Positions 10,941 to 21,145 of a stretch of 64,000 nt of DNA are shown here, piece after piece (position 1 is the stretch's first letter; every line of letters begins with the position of its first letter). A program made the translations under genes and the position numbers. This DNA is from Desmodus rotundus (Eukaryota; Chordata; Mammalia; Chiroptera; Phyllostomidae). Location of the stretch: assembly GCF_022682495.2 (NCBI RefSeq), contig NC_071391.1, positions 107,305,195-107,369,194 of the forward strand, given 5' to 3'. The notes beneath the pieces were generated by a model. It was not told the DNA's origin. It was given only the letters and a program-made list of their open reading frames with translations, and did not search any database.

Positions 10941-11158
10941 ATGCCCTAGCTGGTGTGGCTCAGTGGGTTGAGAGCAGGCCTGCGAACTGAGGGGTTGCTG
11001 GTTCGATGCCCAGTAGGGCACATGCCTGGGTTGTGGGCCAGGTCCCCAGTTGGGGACACATGAGGGGCAACCACACATCGACATTTCTCTCCCTCTCTCC
11101 TTCCCTTCCGCTCTCTCTAAATAAATAAATAAAATCTTAAAAAAAAAAAAAAAAAAAA
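10941..11158 (+). repeat. Ves SINE with 15-bp target-site duplication
   Basis: A complete Ves copy with a pure A tail of about 20 bases, flanked by the exact duplication AGAAATGGCAAAATA (10926-10940 and 11159-11173). The perfect duplication and homogeneous tail mark it as one of the younger insertions. Confidence 0.95.
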
Positions 11159-11254
11159 AGAAATGGCAAAATACTGATGTGTTGAAAATGGGCAAAAGAA
11201 TGGGGAGAATACTAGTAACTGTGTTAATCTCAATTTTTAAAAATATCTTAGAAT

Positions 11255-11460
11255 AGCCCTGGCTGGTGCAGTTCAATGGGCTGAGCTTCAGCCTGCAAAC
11301 CAAAAAGTGGCTGGTTCCATTCCTGGTCGGAGCACATGCCTGGGTTGCGGGCCAGGTCCCCACTTGGGGGTGAGTGAGAGGCAAACCGATCTATGTTTCT
11401 GTCCTTTCTTCCTCCCCATTTCCCCTCTCTCTAAAATAATTTTTAGAATCTTAGAAAAAA
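11255..11460 (+). repeat. Ves SINE
   Basis: GCCCTGGCTGGTGCAGTTCA head and CT-rich body. Near-duplicated flanks AATATCTTAGAATA and AAATCTTAGAACA suggest the target site. Confidence 0.9.
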
Positions 11461-11461
11461 A

Positions 11462-11985
11462 AATCTTAGAACAGAAGAGTTATAGAATCATCTGCTTAGG
11501 CCTCTGTTTACTTCAGGTTACAACTAACCTGTGGGTCAACACTCTCTCTGAGCTACCCACTCAGTGCTGAGTTTTCCTTGTATCATCACCCATGCATTTG
11601 TCCTTCCCATGAGGACATTAACAGTCTGTCTGATACACCCCAACTAAGGAAAGGTACTGTTTATAACACCACTTTGATTTGCCAATTTAGGAGCCCTATC
11701 AAAAAGTAAGTTTGGTGTGCTTGGTGTCGGTGTACCCCCCATGGATCCTAACCACTATTATCTTGAATGGGCCTTTTGTCCTTAGTAAAACTGTTCTTCC
11801 CACTGTTCTCAAATTCCACCTTGTGTTTTCCTGGCTTGGCCACCTTACTACCTACTGCTTTCTGCCCACCCCACTGGTCTGGAATGCCCGTCTACTTCTA
11901 CTCTACCCAGCAAGTCCCTTCCCTACAAACCCTTCTCAGCGCCCTTGCCATCATCTGAACGTTCCATTCATGAAATGTCAGAGAA
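11462..11985. other. Unassigned sequence, possibly L2-derived
   Basis: Pyrimidine-rich on the plus strand and similar in texture to the L2 fragments that follow, but I cannot align it to the L2 3' end with confidence. Confidence 0.3.
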
Positions 11986-11989
11986 GGAA

Positions 11990-12130
11990 GGGACGATTCA
12001 TAGCTTTCAGTGTCCTATCGTTTTAAGTATGGAAGCCTTTCAGTATCTCCTGTATTTTTAATTTCCTTCCCTATTAGAATGCGAACTCCTTGGGGGCAAG
12101 GACCGTATCTTAAATAAGGATTGTTAGCAC
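11990..12130 (+). repeat. L2 LINE 3' fragment
   Basis: The words AGAATGCGAACTCCTTGGGG and GGCAAGGACCGTATCTTA match the conserved L2 3' end (AGAATGTAAGCTCC..GGGCAGGGAC). Confidence 0.65.
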
Positions 12131-12189
12131 TCACATTATATGCAAAGAATTTAGGAGCATGGTAAACAGCTGCTCTCTATATCCAAGAT

Positions 12190-12425
12190 GAGAATAATTG
12201 AGCTGGCTCAAACTGTATGCCAGGCATTATTCTAAAGGTTTTCTATAATAACTATCACATACAACCACCCTGAGGTTACCAAGCATTATGCCCATTTCGT
12301 GAAACGATGCACAAGAGATAAACAATTTGCAAGAGGTTATAGTTAGTGAGTGAGCAAGCTGGGTTTGAAGTCAGGTAGTCTGGCTCCAAAGTCCCATTCC
12401 CAAAACCAACTGTTCAGCACCTCAG
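12190..12425 (+). repeat. MIR SINE
   Basis: TGCCAGGCATTATTCTAAAG, then CCCTGAGGTTACC, then TTGCAAGAGGTTATAGTTAGTG and GTCAGGTAGTCTGGCTCCAA follow the order of a MIRb element, the ancient tRNA-derived SINE of mammals. Confidence 0.7.
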
Positions 12426-12699
12426 AAAAAACTTGAGCCTGCAGTGTGGGGTCATTTCATCCCAGGGGCATGTTCAGGAGAAAACAGGCTGGAGTAAAAG
12501 CCATGGGATCTGAATTCTAGTCTTGACACTGATCTCAAATGACATGACTCAGCAGCCCTTCTAGACTGCAATTTTATTTGGAAAAAAAGAAAGAAGTTGA
12601 TTTCCTTCTGGACCTAAAGACCTATTATTCTACCTTCCTCTGGATTTTATTGGAGAGAAAAGAACTAAAAAAAAACTAACTCATTATCCAGCTGACAAA

Positions 12700-13400
12700 A
12701 TAGCCTAATTCCCACAGTGAGCCCTCCTGGACTGAACTCCAGTTTATTCACCCAAATGGCTTATACGTCTCCACTTGAACACCTAACAGACATCTCCAAC
12801 CTCTTATGTCTGCAACATCTTGACCTCCACCTTCCAAATGCTCTGCCCCTCCTCCTGCCTTCCCCATCTCAGTAAATGGTCCTCTTCTCACCCACCTGCT
12901 TTCACCTGCACTAAACCATCAAGTCCCGTTAGCTCTGCACTCAGAGAACTAACAGTGCCTCACCACGGCCTCTATCGCCCCATTTAATCTGGACTCAGTC
13001 TTTCCCTACTTCGTCCTCTCTATTTCTCCTCTTTGCCTCATCAGCTCCAATCGCCCTACTCCTCAAACAACCTACTTTATTCTCACCCCAGGCCTTTTAT
13101 ACTTGAAGTCTCTGCTTGAGGGGTCACCTCCTTTGCAAGGTCTTCCTGACCGCTCTCTTAAAAATTACCACAGATACCACTCATTCGTCTTCTATCATTC
13201 AGTCCTTATTCCCTGTTTTATTTTCTTCAGAATATTATCACTAACCAAAATTATATTATATTTCTTTTCTGTGCCCCGCCCCGACCCCCATTAAAATCTA
13301 AGCTCCACAATAAGAATTCCCTCTTACTCTTTTTCATTAGTCCATCCCCAGTTTCAGCAACAGTGCCTGGCACAGTGTTTATTGAATGAACGAATTTTCC
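12700..13400 (+). repeat. L2 LINE 3' part
   Basis: Pyrimidine-rich sequence that follows the L2 order: ACTTGAACACCTAACAGACATC, CCCCATCTCAGTAAATGG, GGTCACCTCC, GGTCTTCCTGACCGC, CTGTTTTATTTTCTTCAG, AATCTAAGCTCC and CAGTGCCTGGCACAGTG, ending TTATTGAATGAACGAA. It is a diverged non-coding relic. Confidence 0.75.
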
Positions 13401-13499
13401 CGGTCTCTAGTATCTGCAAACCCTGCACTAAGTGCTAGAGATTCCTTAGCTGTGGATATCTCCTTCCCTTCTCAGCTAAATCTTTAGGTAGCGTTTCCT

Positions 13500-14690
13500 G
13501 TCTCTCAAGTTCATTCAGGATTTAATAAACTGCAATCTGGGCTCTAGACCACTCCTTTGAAAGCGCTCATTAAGTCTCACAACCTTCCTTATTCCAATAG
13601 CCCAGTCAATGCACACTTCATTCCATATCTTCCTGACCTTTCTGCAGCAAAACTGACCATGTCCTCCTTTCGGCAAATCACCTTCCTAAGTTTCAATGCC
13701 AGTATTCTCTCCTGGTTCTCCTTCTACTCGCCAGGCTATCTGCATTCAGTCAGTCTCCTGCTCCTTAAATGTCAGGTGTTCTCAAATGCTTAATGACCAA
13801 TCTCCTCTTCTCAATAAATGTTCTCACCATCACGAAGCAATCAACTCTACTACTGTAGATTTATCTTAGCCCAGTCCTCTTCCTCCTGAATTCTAGACCA
13901 ACATGTTCAACTGCCACTGGACAGCTCTACCTGGATGGCCCACAGGAACCTCAAACCCAACCTGGGAAAGATGGAAAGTCACTTCTCTTTTCCCTCTTTC
14001 CCACGCTCCCCCTCAAAGCATGGTTCTCTGCTCTAATAAACATCCTGATGAATGGCACTGACCAAGCAATCAAGCCAAAACCCCAAATTTCCCTAGACAT
14101 TTCCTTCTTTCTCAATCCCTCTGTTTAATCAAATCACTAAATAGGTCTCCTATTTGCACCCACTAAAGCAATTTTCTTATCCTGTGGTCACCTACCTTGT
14201 GGTCCCCTCCCTCCGCCCCCCATAAATCCATCTTTCAGAGTATATCTTTCTAGGACACAAAAATCCAATTCCTGGCTTAAAATTTCCCCCAAACTAATCC
14301 CCATCACTGTACTATCTCGACAAGGTTTTTCTCCTGGCATTAACTCCTCTTTTTGCTCCAGTAATGCCAAATTTCTCATGATCTCCCCTCAAAGGACACT
14401 CTTTTTGCTAATGTCTCCCCATGGGATACCCTTCCCTACACCAGCTACCTGGCAATCTATCAAGTCCCAGCTCAAATGCACGACTTCTGTTGGGAGGCCT
14501 TCATGAATTCATCCATGAAACTGAGAAGCCTCCCCTATCTATTCTTTCACCGGACCTTGTAAATGTAAATTTACTATAGTTCTTACTTCAATTCCCTGTC
14601 TCATCGTAGAGGGTTTTGTCCCCAGTCTCCAACTCAAAGTCTCCACATAGAGAAGGTATTCAATACATACTTATTAAGTGAATGGATTAA
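13500..14690 (+). repeat. L2 LINE fragments (RT region and 3' end)
   Basis: CTGCAATCTGGGCTC, TTCCTGACCTTTCTGCAGCA, CTCTCCTGGTTCTCC and CACTGGACAGCTCTACCTGG follow the L2 reverse-transcriptase region at the DNA level. Later AAGTCCCAGCTCAAATGC and TTGGGAGGCCTTC, ending TTATTAAGTGAATGG, belong to the L2 3' end. No reading frame survives. Confidence 0.75.
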
Positions 14691-14692
14691 AG

Positions 14693-15008
14693 CAGAGATC
14701 AGCAAACCATGGCCTATCACCTGCTTTTGAATAGCCTGCTAGCTAAGAATACTTTTCACATTTTTAAATGTTTAGAAAATTTTAAAGAGTCATATTCAGT
14801 GATGCCTGGAAACTGTATATAATTCAACCTTCAGCATCCATAAACAAAGATGCATCCAGCCATAGCCAGGCTCCCTGTGCACGCTTAGCCTCGTGGCTGC
14901 TCTCGTGCCCCCCCCACGGCCGAGTGGAGTCGCTGCCATCGAGACTGCGTGGCGCACGAAGCCACGGTTGCTGTGCAGCTCTGCACAGAAAACGTGTGCT
15001 GACCTCTG
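14693..15008 (+). repeat. hAT-type MER element (CAGGGGTCAGCAAAC family)
   Basis: It starts CAGAGATCAGCAAACCATGG and ends GTGCTGACCTCTG, matching the inverted ends of a common non-autonomous mammalian hAT family. The interior contains a CpG-rich stretch (14,890-14,960). I am unsure of the exact MER name. Further copies of this family lie at 17.87, 26.6, 41.04, 48.97 and 63.0 kb. Confidence 0.7.
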
Positions 15009-15014
15009 CATGAG

Positions 15015-15240
15015 ATACACATGAATACGGGCTTTGGTTTCGGACAGAATCTGATCGAATCCTGGCTTTACCACTTACTATCTTTGTGACCAAGGACAAA
15101 TGACCTAACCTCTGAGACTCAGTTCCTTCATGTATAAAATGGGTTAACAAATCTTGCTGGGTTGTCTGAAATTTTACTAAGCCTTTTAACTGAGGTCCCT
15201 GCTGTAGGAACCAGTCTACAAAGTGCCTGGTGCAGAGTAC
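15015..15240 (+). repeat. MIR SINE
   Basis: AATCCTGGCTTTACCACTTA, GTGACCAAGGACAAATGACC, CTCAGTTCCTTCATGTATAA and AAAGTGCCTGGTGCAGAG follow the MIR consensus in order. Confidence 0.85.
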
Positions 15241-15452
15241 AGCTTCATGTTGAGAGCCCAGGCCTGGGTTTGAATTCCAGCTGTATCACAGACTGAGACA
15301 CTGGGCAAGGTACTGAACTTCCCAGTGCGTCAATTTCCTCATCTACAAGGCTAGGATAATAATACGTATCTGAAAAGGCTGTCGTGAGAATCAAATGAGT
15401 TCGTACCATGCCTGGAAGACAGTAAGCAGTCAACAAATGTTACTATTAATAT
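15241..15452 (+). repeat. MIR SINE
   Basis: A second MIR directly after the first: GCCTGGGTTTGAATTCCAGC, CTGGGCAAGGTACTGAACTT, CAATTTCCTCATCTACAAGG and AGTAAGCAGTCAACAAATGT. Confidence 0.85.
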
Positions 15453-15547
15453 AGCAAAAGCTTGGTTAATATTAGTTTCCCAGTTTCCCACCTTTCTGTC
15501 TACCTTCCATCCCTATTCGAAGAAGCCTACATCTAAAGCAGTAAGTC

Positions 15548-15572
15548 AAAAAAAAAAAAAAAAAAAAAAAAA
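15548..15572. repeat. Poly(A) run between a short direct repeat
   Basis: A run of about 24 A flanked by AAAGCAGTAAGTCAA on both sides (15,535-15,549 and 15,574-15,588). It looks like a bare poly(A) insertion with a 15-bp target-site duplication and no body. Confidence 0.8.
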
Positions 15573-16039
15573 TAAAGCAGTAAGTCAATGCCTGCATGGC
15601 AAGTGCTGTTAGGGTCTTTGTGGCTTCCCAGTCACATCATAATCATGGTTCTCCTCTTAGCAACCTGATGATCCTCCCTTCTCCCATGCTTTCTTCCTTA
15701 GAGATCTAGCAATCGCAGGCTTCAGTGTAGGGGACTATAAAATTCTTATCACTAGCCAAGATCTCTCTCTCCCCGCTGAGTCCCAGTTAGCATTTCGCAA
15801 TTCCTGATTTCTACCCAATGGCCTTCACCTTAGTCAAAATCTTAAAAGCTAAAAATTACTTTCCCCATCTCTCCGGTCCTATCTTCCCTATTTACTAGAA
15901 GAGCCTGTTGTTCTAGCACTCTGGCTAGTTCGTCCTGAAATTATACGTTAGTCCTTGCTCTCTCACATTGAGACCTCGATTCATCTTTTTCCTTTTTTTG
16001 TTCCTACTGCCATTTAGTAATTCGGGTCCTTTTATCTTC

Positions 16040-16860
16040 AAGTTTATTTCACCAAAAAAGCTTCTAACTGGTTTCCCTGCCACAGGCACTAACCTCTCCC
16101 ACACACTCTATGACACTAACTTCCCTAAAACGTGCCATTTTTCATCATAGCCTTTTCAGCTTAAAACTTGTGGTGCACTACCCTCTCTCTTCTACCCCAA
16201 ATTCTGTATGGAAAAAGCAAAAATTGACTTTAGTGTGGTAATCAAAACTCCTATCTACTTTGCTCCAATCCTCCTTTCTAACTGTATCTCCCATGTTAAG
16301 AATACTATCACCTTACATTTATGCAGTGCGTAACTTAGAAAACATTCTTACAAGCACTGACATTTCACTGTCACACAGGTGAAACAGGCATTAGCACCCT
16401 TTTACAGAAGGAAAAACCGGCTTCTAGCACTGCACTACAAGTCAGAACAAAGGGTCCCTTTTCCACTTTCCCCTTAGAATCATAGGTTAGTCAGTCAGTC
16501 CATCAATCCTTCTAATACCTCAATCCCACCACGAATACATAGGAGTCTCCTGTTCCAGAAACTCTGGTCTCCTCAGTGTTGTCCTATCCACCTCACTCCA
16601 ACACACCTCACGTTTTCTCAGCTCTGCCCTGTATCTCCTACCATTGTCTCCTTGGTACATGCCCGTCCCCCACTCTTGTTATAAAAGTACAGAATTTCTT
16701 CAAGTCTTGAATTTAAATGACACCTTTTTTGAAATGCCTTCTCTGACACCCAAAAACCACTGCATTCCACTTGCCAACACTATGGAACTTGTAGTTACTG
16801 ATTTGACATTTACTGCCCCAGTCATACTATAGCTAGTTTATTTTATGGTTAGACCTGCCC
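16040..16860 (+). repeat. L2 LINE fragments with a MIR-like insert
   Basis: TCTAACTGGTTTCCCTGCC and CCCTAAAACGTGCC resemble the L2 3' half. GAAATGCCTTCTCTGACACC belongs to the L2 FEAST-type 3' end. A MIR-like patch (ACAGGTGAAACAGGCATTAG, TTTTACAGAAGG) lies near 16,320-16,450. Confidence 0.6.
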
Positions 16861-17530
16861 ATATGCCCTTCTAGGAGGAAAAATTATTAGAGCTGTCTAC
16901 TTTTCTCACAGTACCTATCACAATACCTTGTACATAAAGACTCAAAGTTGTGGATTCTACAGCCTAGGCCAGTACCTTTCCAACAGCCAGGCGCAATCCA
17001 TGACCAGAATGGGAAATCATCCCGGAACGTCACAACTAGTGTTTCTGTTTCTAAGAAAATAGAATGCATCTCTCATAGTAAAGATGAGTACTGTTTTATA
17101 AAACTCTTATTTCATTGCATATGTATGTAACTATTGGCTAATATCAAATAATTTTTTACTGATGTGTCGTATGTTTTTTAAAGTTTGAAAGATGCTAATG
17201 TAGATGACCCAATTTCTAGGCTCCAGGGTTTTACATTCAAACCAGGAAGTCATTTACTCTCCATCAAACTGCACATGCTCCGAGAAAATTCAGCTAAATA
17301 AAATATAGACAGTTCACAGCGGCTGAGGGAGACAAAGCTTAAGAGAGTAATGAGTGTAAGGGGAAACTGTGGAAAGAAATGTTTCTTAGAGATGGTGGAA
17401 TATGCTACAATACTATGTATTTAGTTTCCAGCCTATGCCATTTGTTTAGCAAAATACCTCTACAGAAGGACTTTTAAAATTCTCTCAAAGCACGCACACT
17501 TAAACACAGTCCTCACTGCAGCCTACAATA
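16861..17530. other. Unassigned intronic sequence
   Basis: Mixed AT-rich DNA with no recognisable repeat or coding signal. Confidence 0.4.
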
Positions 17531-17534
17531 CAGA

Positions 17535-17850
17535 GGGGTGCAGGATCTGGCCCCGGCTATGCCAACCTCATTTCCTACCCCTTTCACCCTTGGTCACCTC
17601 CCTCCAGCCTCAGTGGCCTTGTTGCTATTCCCAGAACATTCCAAGTTTCAGGGCCTCCGCACGTGGTGTACACTCAGCCAGATCCTTCCTCCTTTAAATA
17701 CCCTTCCCTTCCAATGTCCCATTTTCAAAAGGGGCCTCCCTGGCCACTGCATCTACAGTAGGCCCCCAACTCTCTAGACCCTTAACTTGCTGTATGGTTT
17801 TTCGTAACACTAGTCACCTCCTAATACGCTCTTGTATATTTATTCTTTTA
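17535..17850 (+). repeat. L2 LINE 3' part
   Basis: ATCTGGCCCCGGCTATGCC, CAGTGGCCTTGTTGCTATTC, TTCAGGGCCTCCGCACGTGG and GGGGCCTCCCTGGCCACTGC align in order with the L2 3' end. Confidence 0.75.
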
Positions 17851-18028
17851 TGGTCTATCCCAGGGATCCACAAAATTTTTCTGTGAAGAGCTAGGTATTA
17901 AATATTTTCAGCTTTCTGTCACAAGTACTCAACTCTGCTAATGTAGCACACAAAAGCAACTTAGACAATATATAAATGAGCAGATGTGACTCTGCTGCAA
18001 TAAAACTTTATTTACAAAAACAGGTAGC

Positions 18029-18264
18029 TGCCCTAGCTGCTGTGGCTCAGTGGACTGAGTGCTGGCCTGAAAATCAAAGGATTGCATGTTCGATTCCCAG
18101 TCAAGGCACATGCCTGGGTTGCAGGCCAGGTCCCCACCCAGTAAGGGGCGTGCGAGAGGCAACCACACATTGATGTTTCTCTCCTTCTCTTCCTCCCTCC
18201 CCCTCTCTAAAAATAAATATAAATACATACATAAACACATAAATACATGACTAAGATCTTTAAA
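18029..18264 (+). repeat. Ves SINE inside a hAT element
   Basis: GCCCTAGCTGCTGTGGCTCAG head, full body, tail of AAATACATA-type repeats. The hAT host sequence continues on both sides, so the Ves is younger than the hAT copy. Confidence 0.92.
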
Positions 18265-18265
18265 A

Positions 18266-18290
18266 CACACACACACACACACACACACAA
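18266..18290. repeat. (CA)n microsatellite
   Basis: About 12 CA units directly after the SINE tail. Confidence 0.9.
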
Positions 18291-18369
18291 AACAAGCAGC
18301 TGGCTGGGTTTGGCCCACAGGCCATACACTGGTGCTATATCCTTCTAATAAAATATGAGTGTCACAGGG

Positions 18370-18592
18370 CCCTGGCTGGTGTGGCTCAGTGGACTGAGTG
18401 CAGGCTGCAAACCGAATGGTTGCCGGTTTGATTCCCAGTCAGAGCACATGCCCCAGTGGGGGGCACACAAGAGGCAACCACACATTGATATTTCTCTCCC
18501 TCTCTCCTTCCCTTCCCTTCTCTCTAAATATAAATAAAATCTTTAAAAAAATTTTTTAAATAAAAAAATAAAATAAAATAAAATAAAACATA
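18370..18592 (+). repeat. Ves SINE with 12-bp target-site duplication
   Basis: Ves copy with a long AAAAT-repeat tail (18,565-18,588), flanked by exact AGTGTCACAGGG (18,358-18,369 and 18,593-18,604). The part between the B-box and the body is shortened. Confidence 0.95.
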
Positions 18593-18867
18593 AGTGTCAC
18601 AGGGACAGGAATCCTCTCCAGCCTCAAGTACACTTTTGATAAATATGTATCATGTAAATAAATAGTATTAGTCTGGAGTTGGGAGGCACATTCTTCTTCC
18701 ACCTCCACAGATACAAATAACATGGTGTTCAAGAAGAATGAGGCCAAGGTCAGCAGCTCCGTTTCCATTCGGTTAGTATCACACTGTGAAAGATGTTACA
18801 ACAATCATTGTGTGCTACTGTCAACAGCAGTGACCATCTCACACATAAATGCTTCTGGTCACAACTG

Positions 18868-19030
18868 GGACCTAGTAGGAGCTTGTTAAAACGCAAGATT
18901 GCTGGGCTCCACTCCCAGAAGTTCCAATTCAGTAGGTCTAGGGTATGTCCGAGAATCTGTCTTTCTAGCAAGTGCCCAAGTGATGCTGATACTGCTGGTA
19001 CTGAACTATACTTTGAGAGCCACGGGGTGG
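18868..19030 (+). repeat. MER20-like hAT element
   Basis: AGCTTGTTAAAACGCAAGAT, TTGCTGGGCTCCACTCCCAG, AATTCAGTAGGTCTAGGG, AAGTGCCCAAGTGATGCTGA and ACTTTGAGAGCCACGGGG follow the MER20 consensus. Confidence 0.8.
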
Positions 19031-20060
19031 AGAGCACCCGAACACTGCAGTACTAACATTTTTATACTATTAAAAAAATAAAAGAGCCACAAATTCCTGA
19101 GGTTCCAGCGATCAGGCTGCAGGGGTCTGAAAAAGAGCAGAACCATACAACAGCCTGAAGCAGAACCACTGCTTCAGTAAAAATGAGGGCAAAAAACCAC
19201 GAGGTCTTTAATTTTTAACAGCCTGTCTTTCAAACACTCCATTTTCACTCGCAAATCTGGTTTAACTGGCTAACACAATAAACCAAACAGGTCAAAGAGA
19301 GAAATCACCAGTGGGTGGCTAGCTCTAATAGTACGCTGAGTATTAGCTCCATAATCAATTTCCTCAAAATTACTTCAAGAACCATAACCACCTGGCTTTC
19401 TATTGTTAGATGCCAAGAGTGTTTTCTAGATGGATACTAGAGATCCAATCTCATTACAATTAAATACACCTCCAACTTTCTCGGCCTTAGCACCATTTTC
19501 TTAGAAACCTCTGTGTCTTGAAAGCCAAGTGGAGGAAGAAATGAATGCACAAACAAAAGAAAGGTGAGGCAGAGGTCCAAATAAACTGCTAGCTTGTGCA
19601 CCAGTAGATGCCACAGGAGCAAAAATAAGGAAAGCCAGAGGCCAAGGGTGCTGGACCAACTGCGGGACGGCATGCTTGCTGTCTAGAACTTCACAATGCT
19701 TCTAGAACATCCACAACTATCTTATCACCACCAACAACTACCTTGCTCGTATAAAAACAGTCTCTTTTGGTCCTCTGCCCTGGACCTGTGACTCTGGACT
19801 AGTTCTATTCTCAGTTGTGGCTGAATGCAACATGTATACAATACATTTCTTATGCTACCTTAGCTGAAAAAGGAAAAAAATACATAAAAGAAAGAAATAC
19901 ACCTGTAACGAATTACCAAAATGATGATAAGTCTACCACTACCAGAAAAAACCCACACCTATCCTCTAAATTCACCATAATAAAACTTACAACAATTTTT
20001 ACACGTTCTACATTTATAAATGCATGGGACTTTAAAATAACCCCCCAACTCACATTCAAA
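19031..20060. other. Unassigned intronic sequence
   Basis: No gene, RNA or repeat recognised over this kilobase. Open frames are short and unremarkable. Confidence 0.4.
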
Positions 20061-20063
20061 TTA

Positions 20064-20290
20064 CCCTGGCCCTGGTGGTGTGGCTCCGTGAATTGAGCGC
20101 TGGCCAGCAAACCGGCAGGTAGCTAGTTCGGTTCCTGGTGGAGGTACCTGGTGAAGCGTGGGTTGCAGGCCAGGTCCCAGCTTGTGGGCATGTGAGAGGT
20201 AACTGATTTGTGTTTCTCTCCACACATCACACATCCATGTCTCTCTTCCTCCCTTCCTCTCTCTCTAAAAAGTAAATAAAATCTTTAAAA
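20064..20290 (+). repeat. Ves SINE
   Basis: CCCTGGCCCTGGTGGTGTGG head (slightly altered), B-box TAGTTCGGTTCC, CT-rich body and tail. Flanking AAATTACC on both sides may be the target duplication. Confidence 0.88.
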
Positions 20291-20639
20291 AAAATTACCT
20301 GAAGCCATTATGTACTCCTCCAATCTGAACAGCTCACAAAGTGATTAGAATTTATGTACATTTGTAGCTGTTTCTAAAGTGGGTGTCTGTTATGATGGTT
20401 ATATATAACTAAAGTAGGTTCAAAAATAATTTTCAGGTGAAAAAATAAGGTAAAATTTAAGCTCTTAAAAGAGAAATTCAAGAAGCAGAAATCCACAAAG
20501 TTCACAGACCACTAAGTAGATGGCAATACTGCAACAAAATGCACCTACAAGAGAGACAGCATACAGTCAACGATGAATTGGCAGACCCCAAGTGCACAAG
20601 TCTAAAGATGATTTCAGCTGAGATCAAGTGTTTTTGGTG

Positions 20640-21145
20640 AGATGATTAAAAAAACAAGATGTGGTGCATATATACAATGAAATATTATTCGGCAATAAAA
20701 AATGATCTTACCATTTGCAACAACATGGACGGACCTCTAGGGTATTATTATGCTCAGTGAAATAAGTCAGACAGAGAAAGACAAAATACTGTATGATTTC
20801 ACTTACATATGGAATGTAAAAAAACGAAACAAATGAACAAGCAAAACAGACTCACAGATATAGAGAGCAAACTGATGGTTTCCGGGGTTGGGGGGCGGGT
20901 GGTGGTGGTTTGGGGGCTGGGCAAAAATGACGACGGGATTAAGTAGTACAAATTGGCAGTTACAAAATAGTCACAGGGATGTAAAATACAGCATAAGGAA
21001 TATAGTAAATAATACTTTAACAACTATTTATGGTGCCGGGGCGTACTAGATTTACCTGGGGAATCGCTTCTTAAGTTATATAAATGTCTAACTGCTATGC
21101 TATAACCTGAAATTAATGTAATATTGAATGTCAGCTGTAACTGAA
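20640..21145 (+). repeat. Old L1 3' end
   Basis: ATGTGGTGCATATATACAATG, TTGCAACAACATGGACGGAC, GTGAAATAAGTCAGACAGAG and ACTGTATGATTTCACTTACA are classic L1 3' region words in order. They are followed by a G-rich stretch (20,888-20,920) and the 3' end. Confidence 0.85.

Larger units (their letters stand above)
17868..18338 (-). repeat. hAT-type MER element split by a Ves SINE
   Basis: Left part: AGGGATCCACAAAATTTTTCTGTG ... CTGCAATAAAACTTTATTTACAAAAACAGG. Right part: CAGCTGGCTGGGTTTGGCCC and CACAGGCCATACACTGG. The two halves make one element interrupted by the SINE and (CA)n at 18,029-18,290. Confidence 0.7.
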
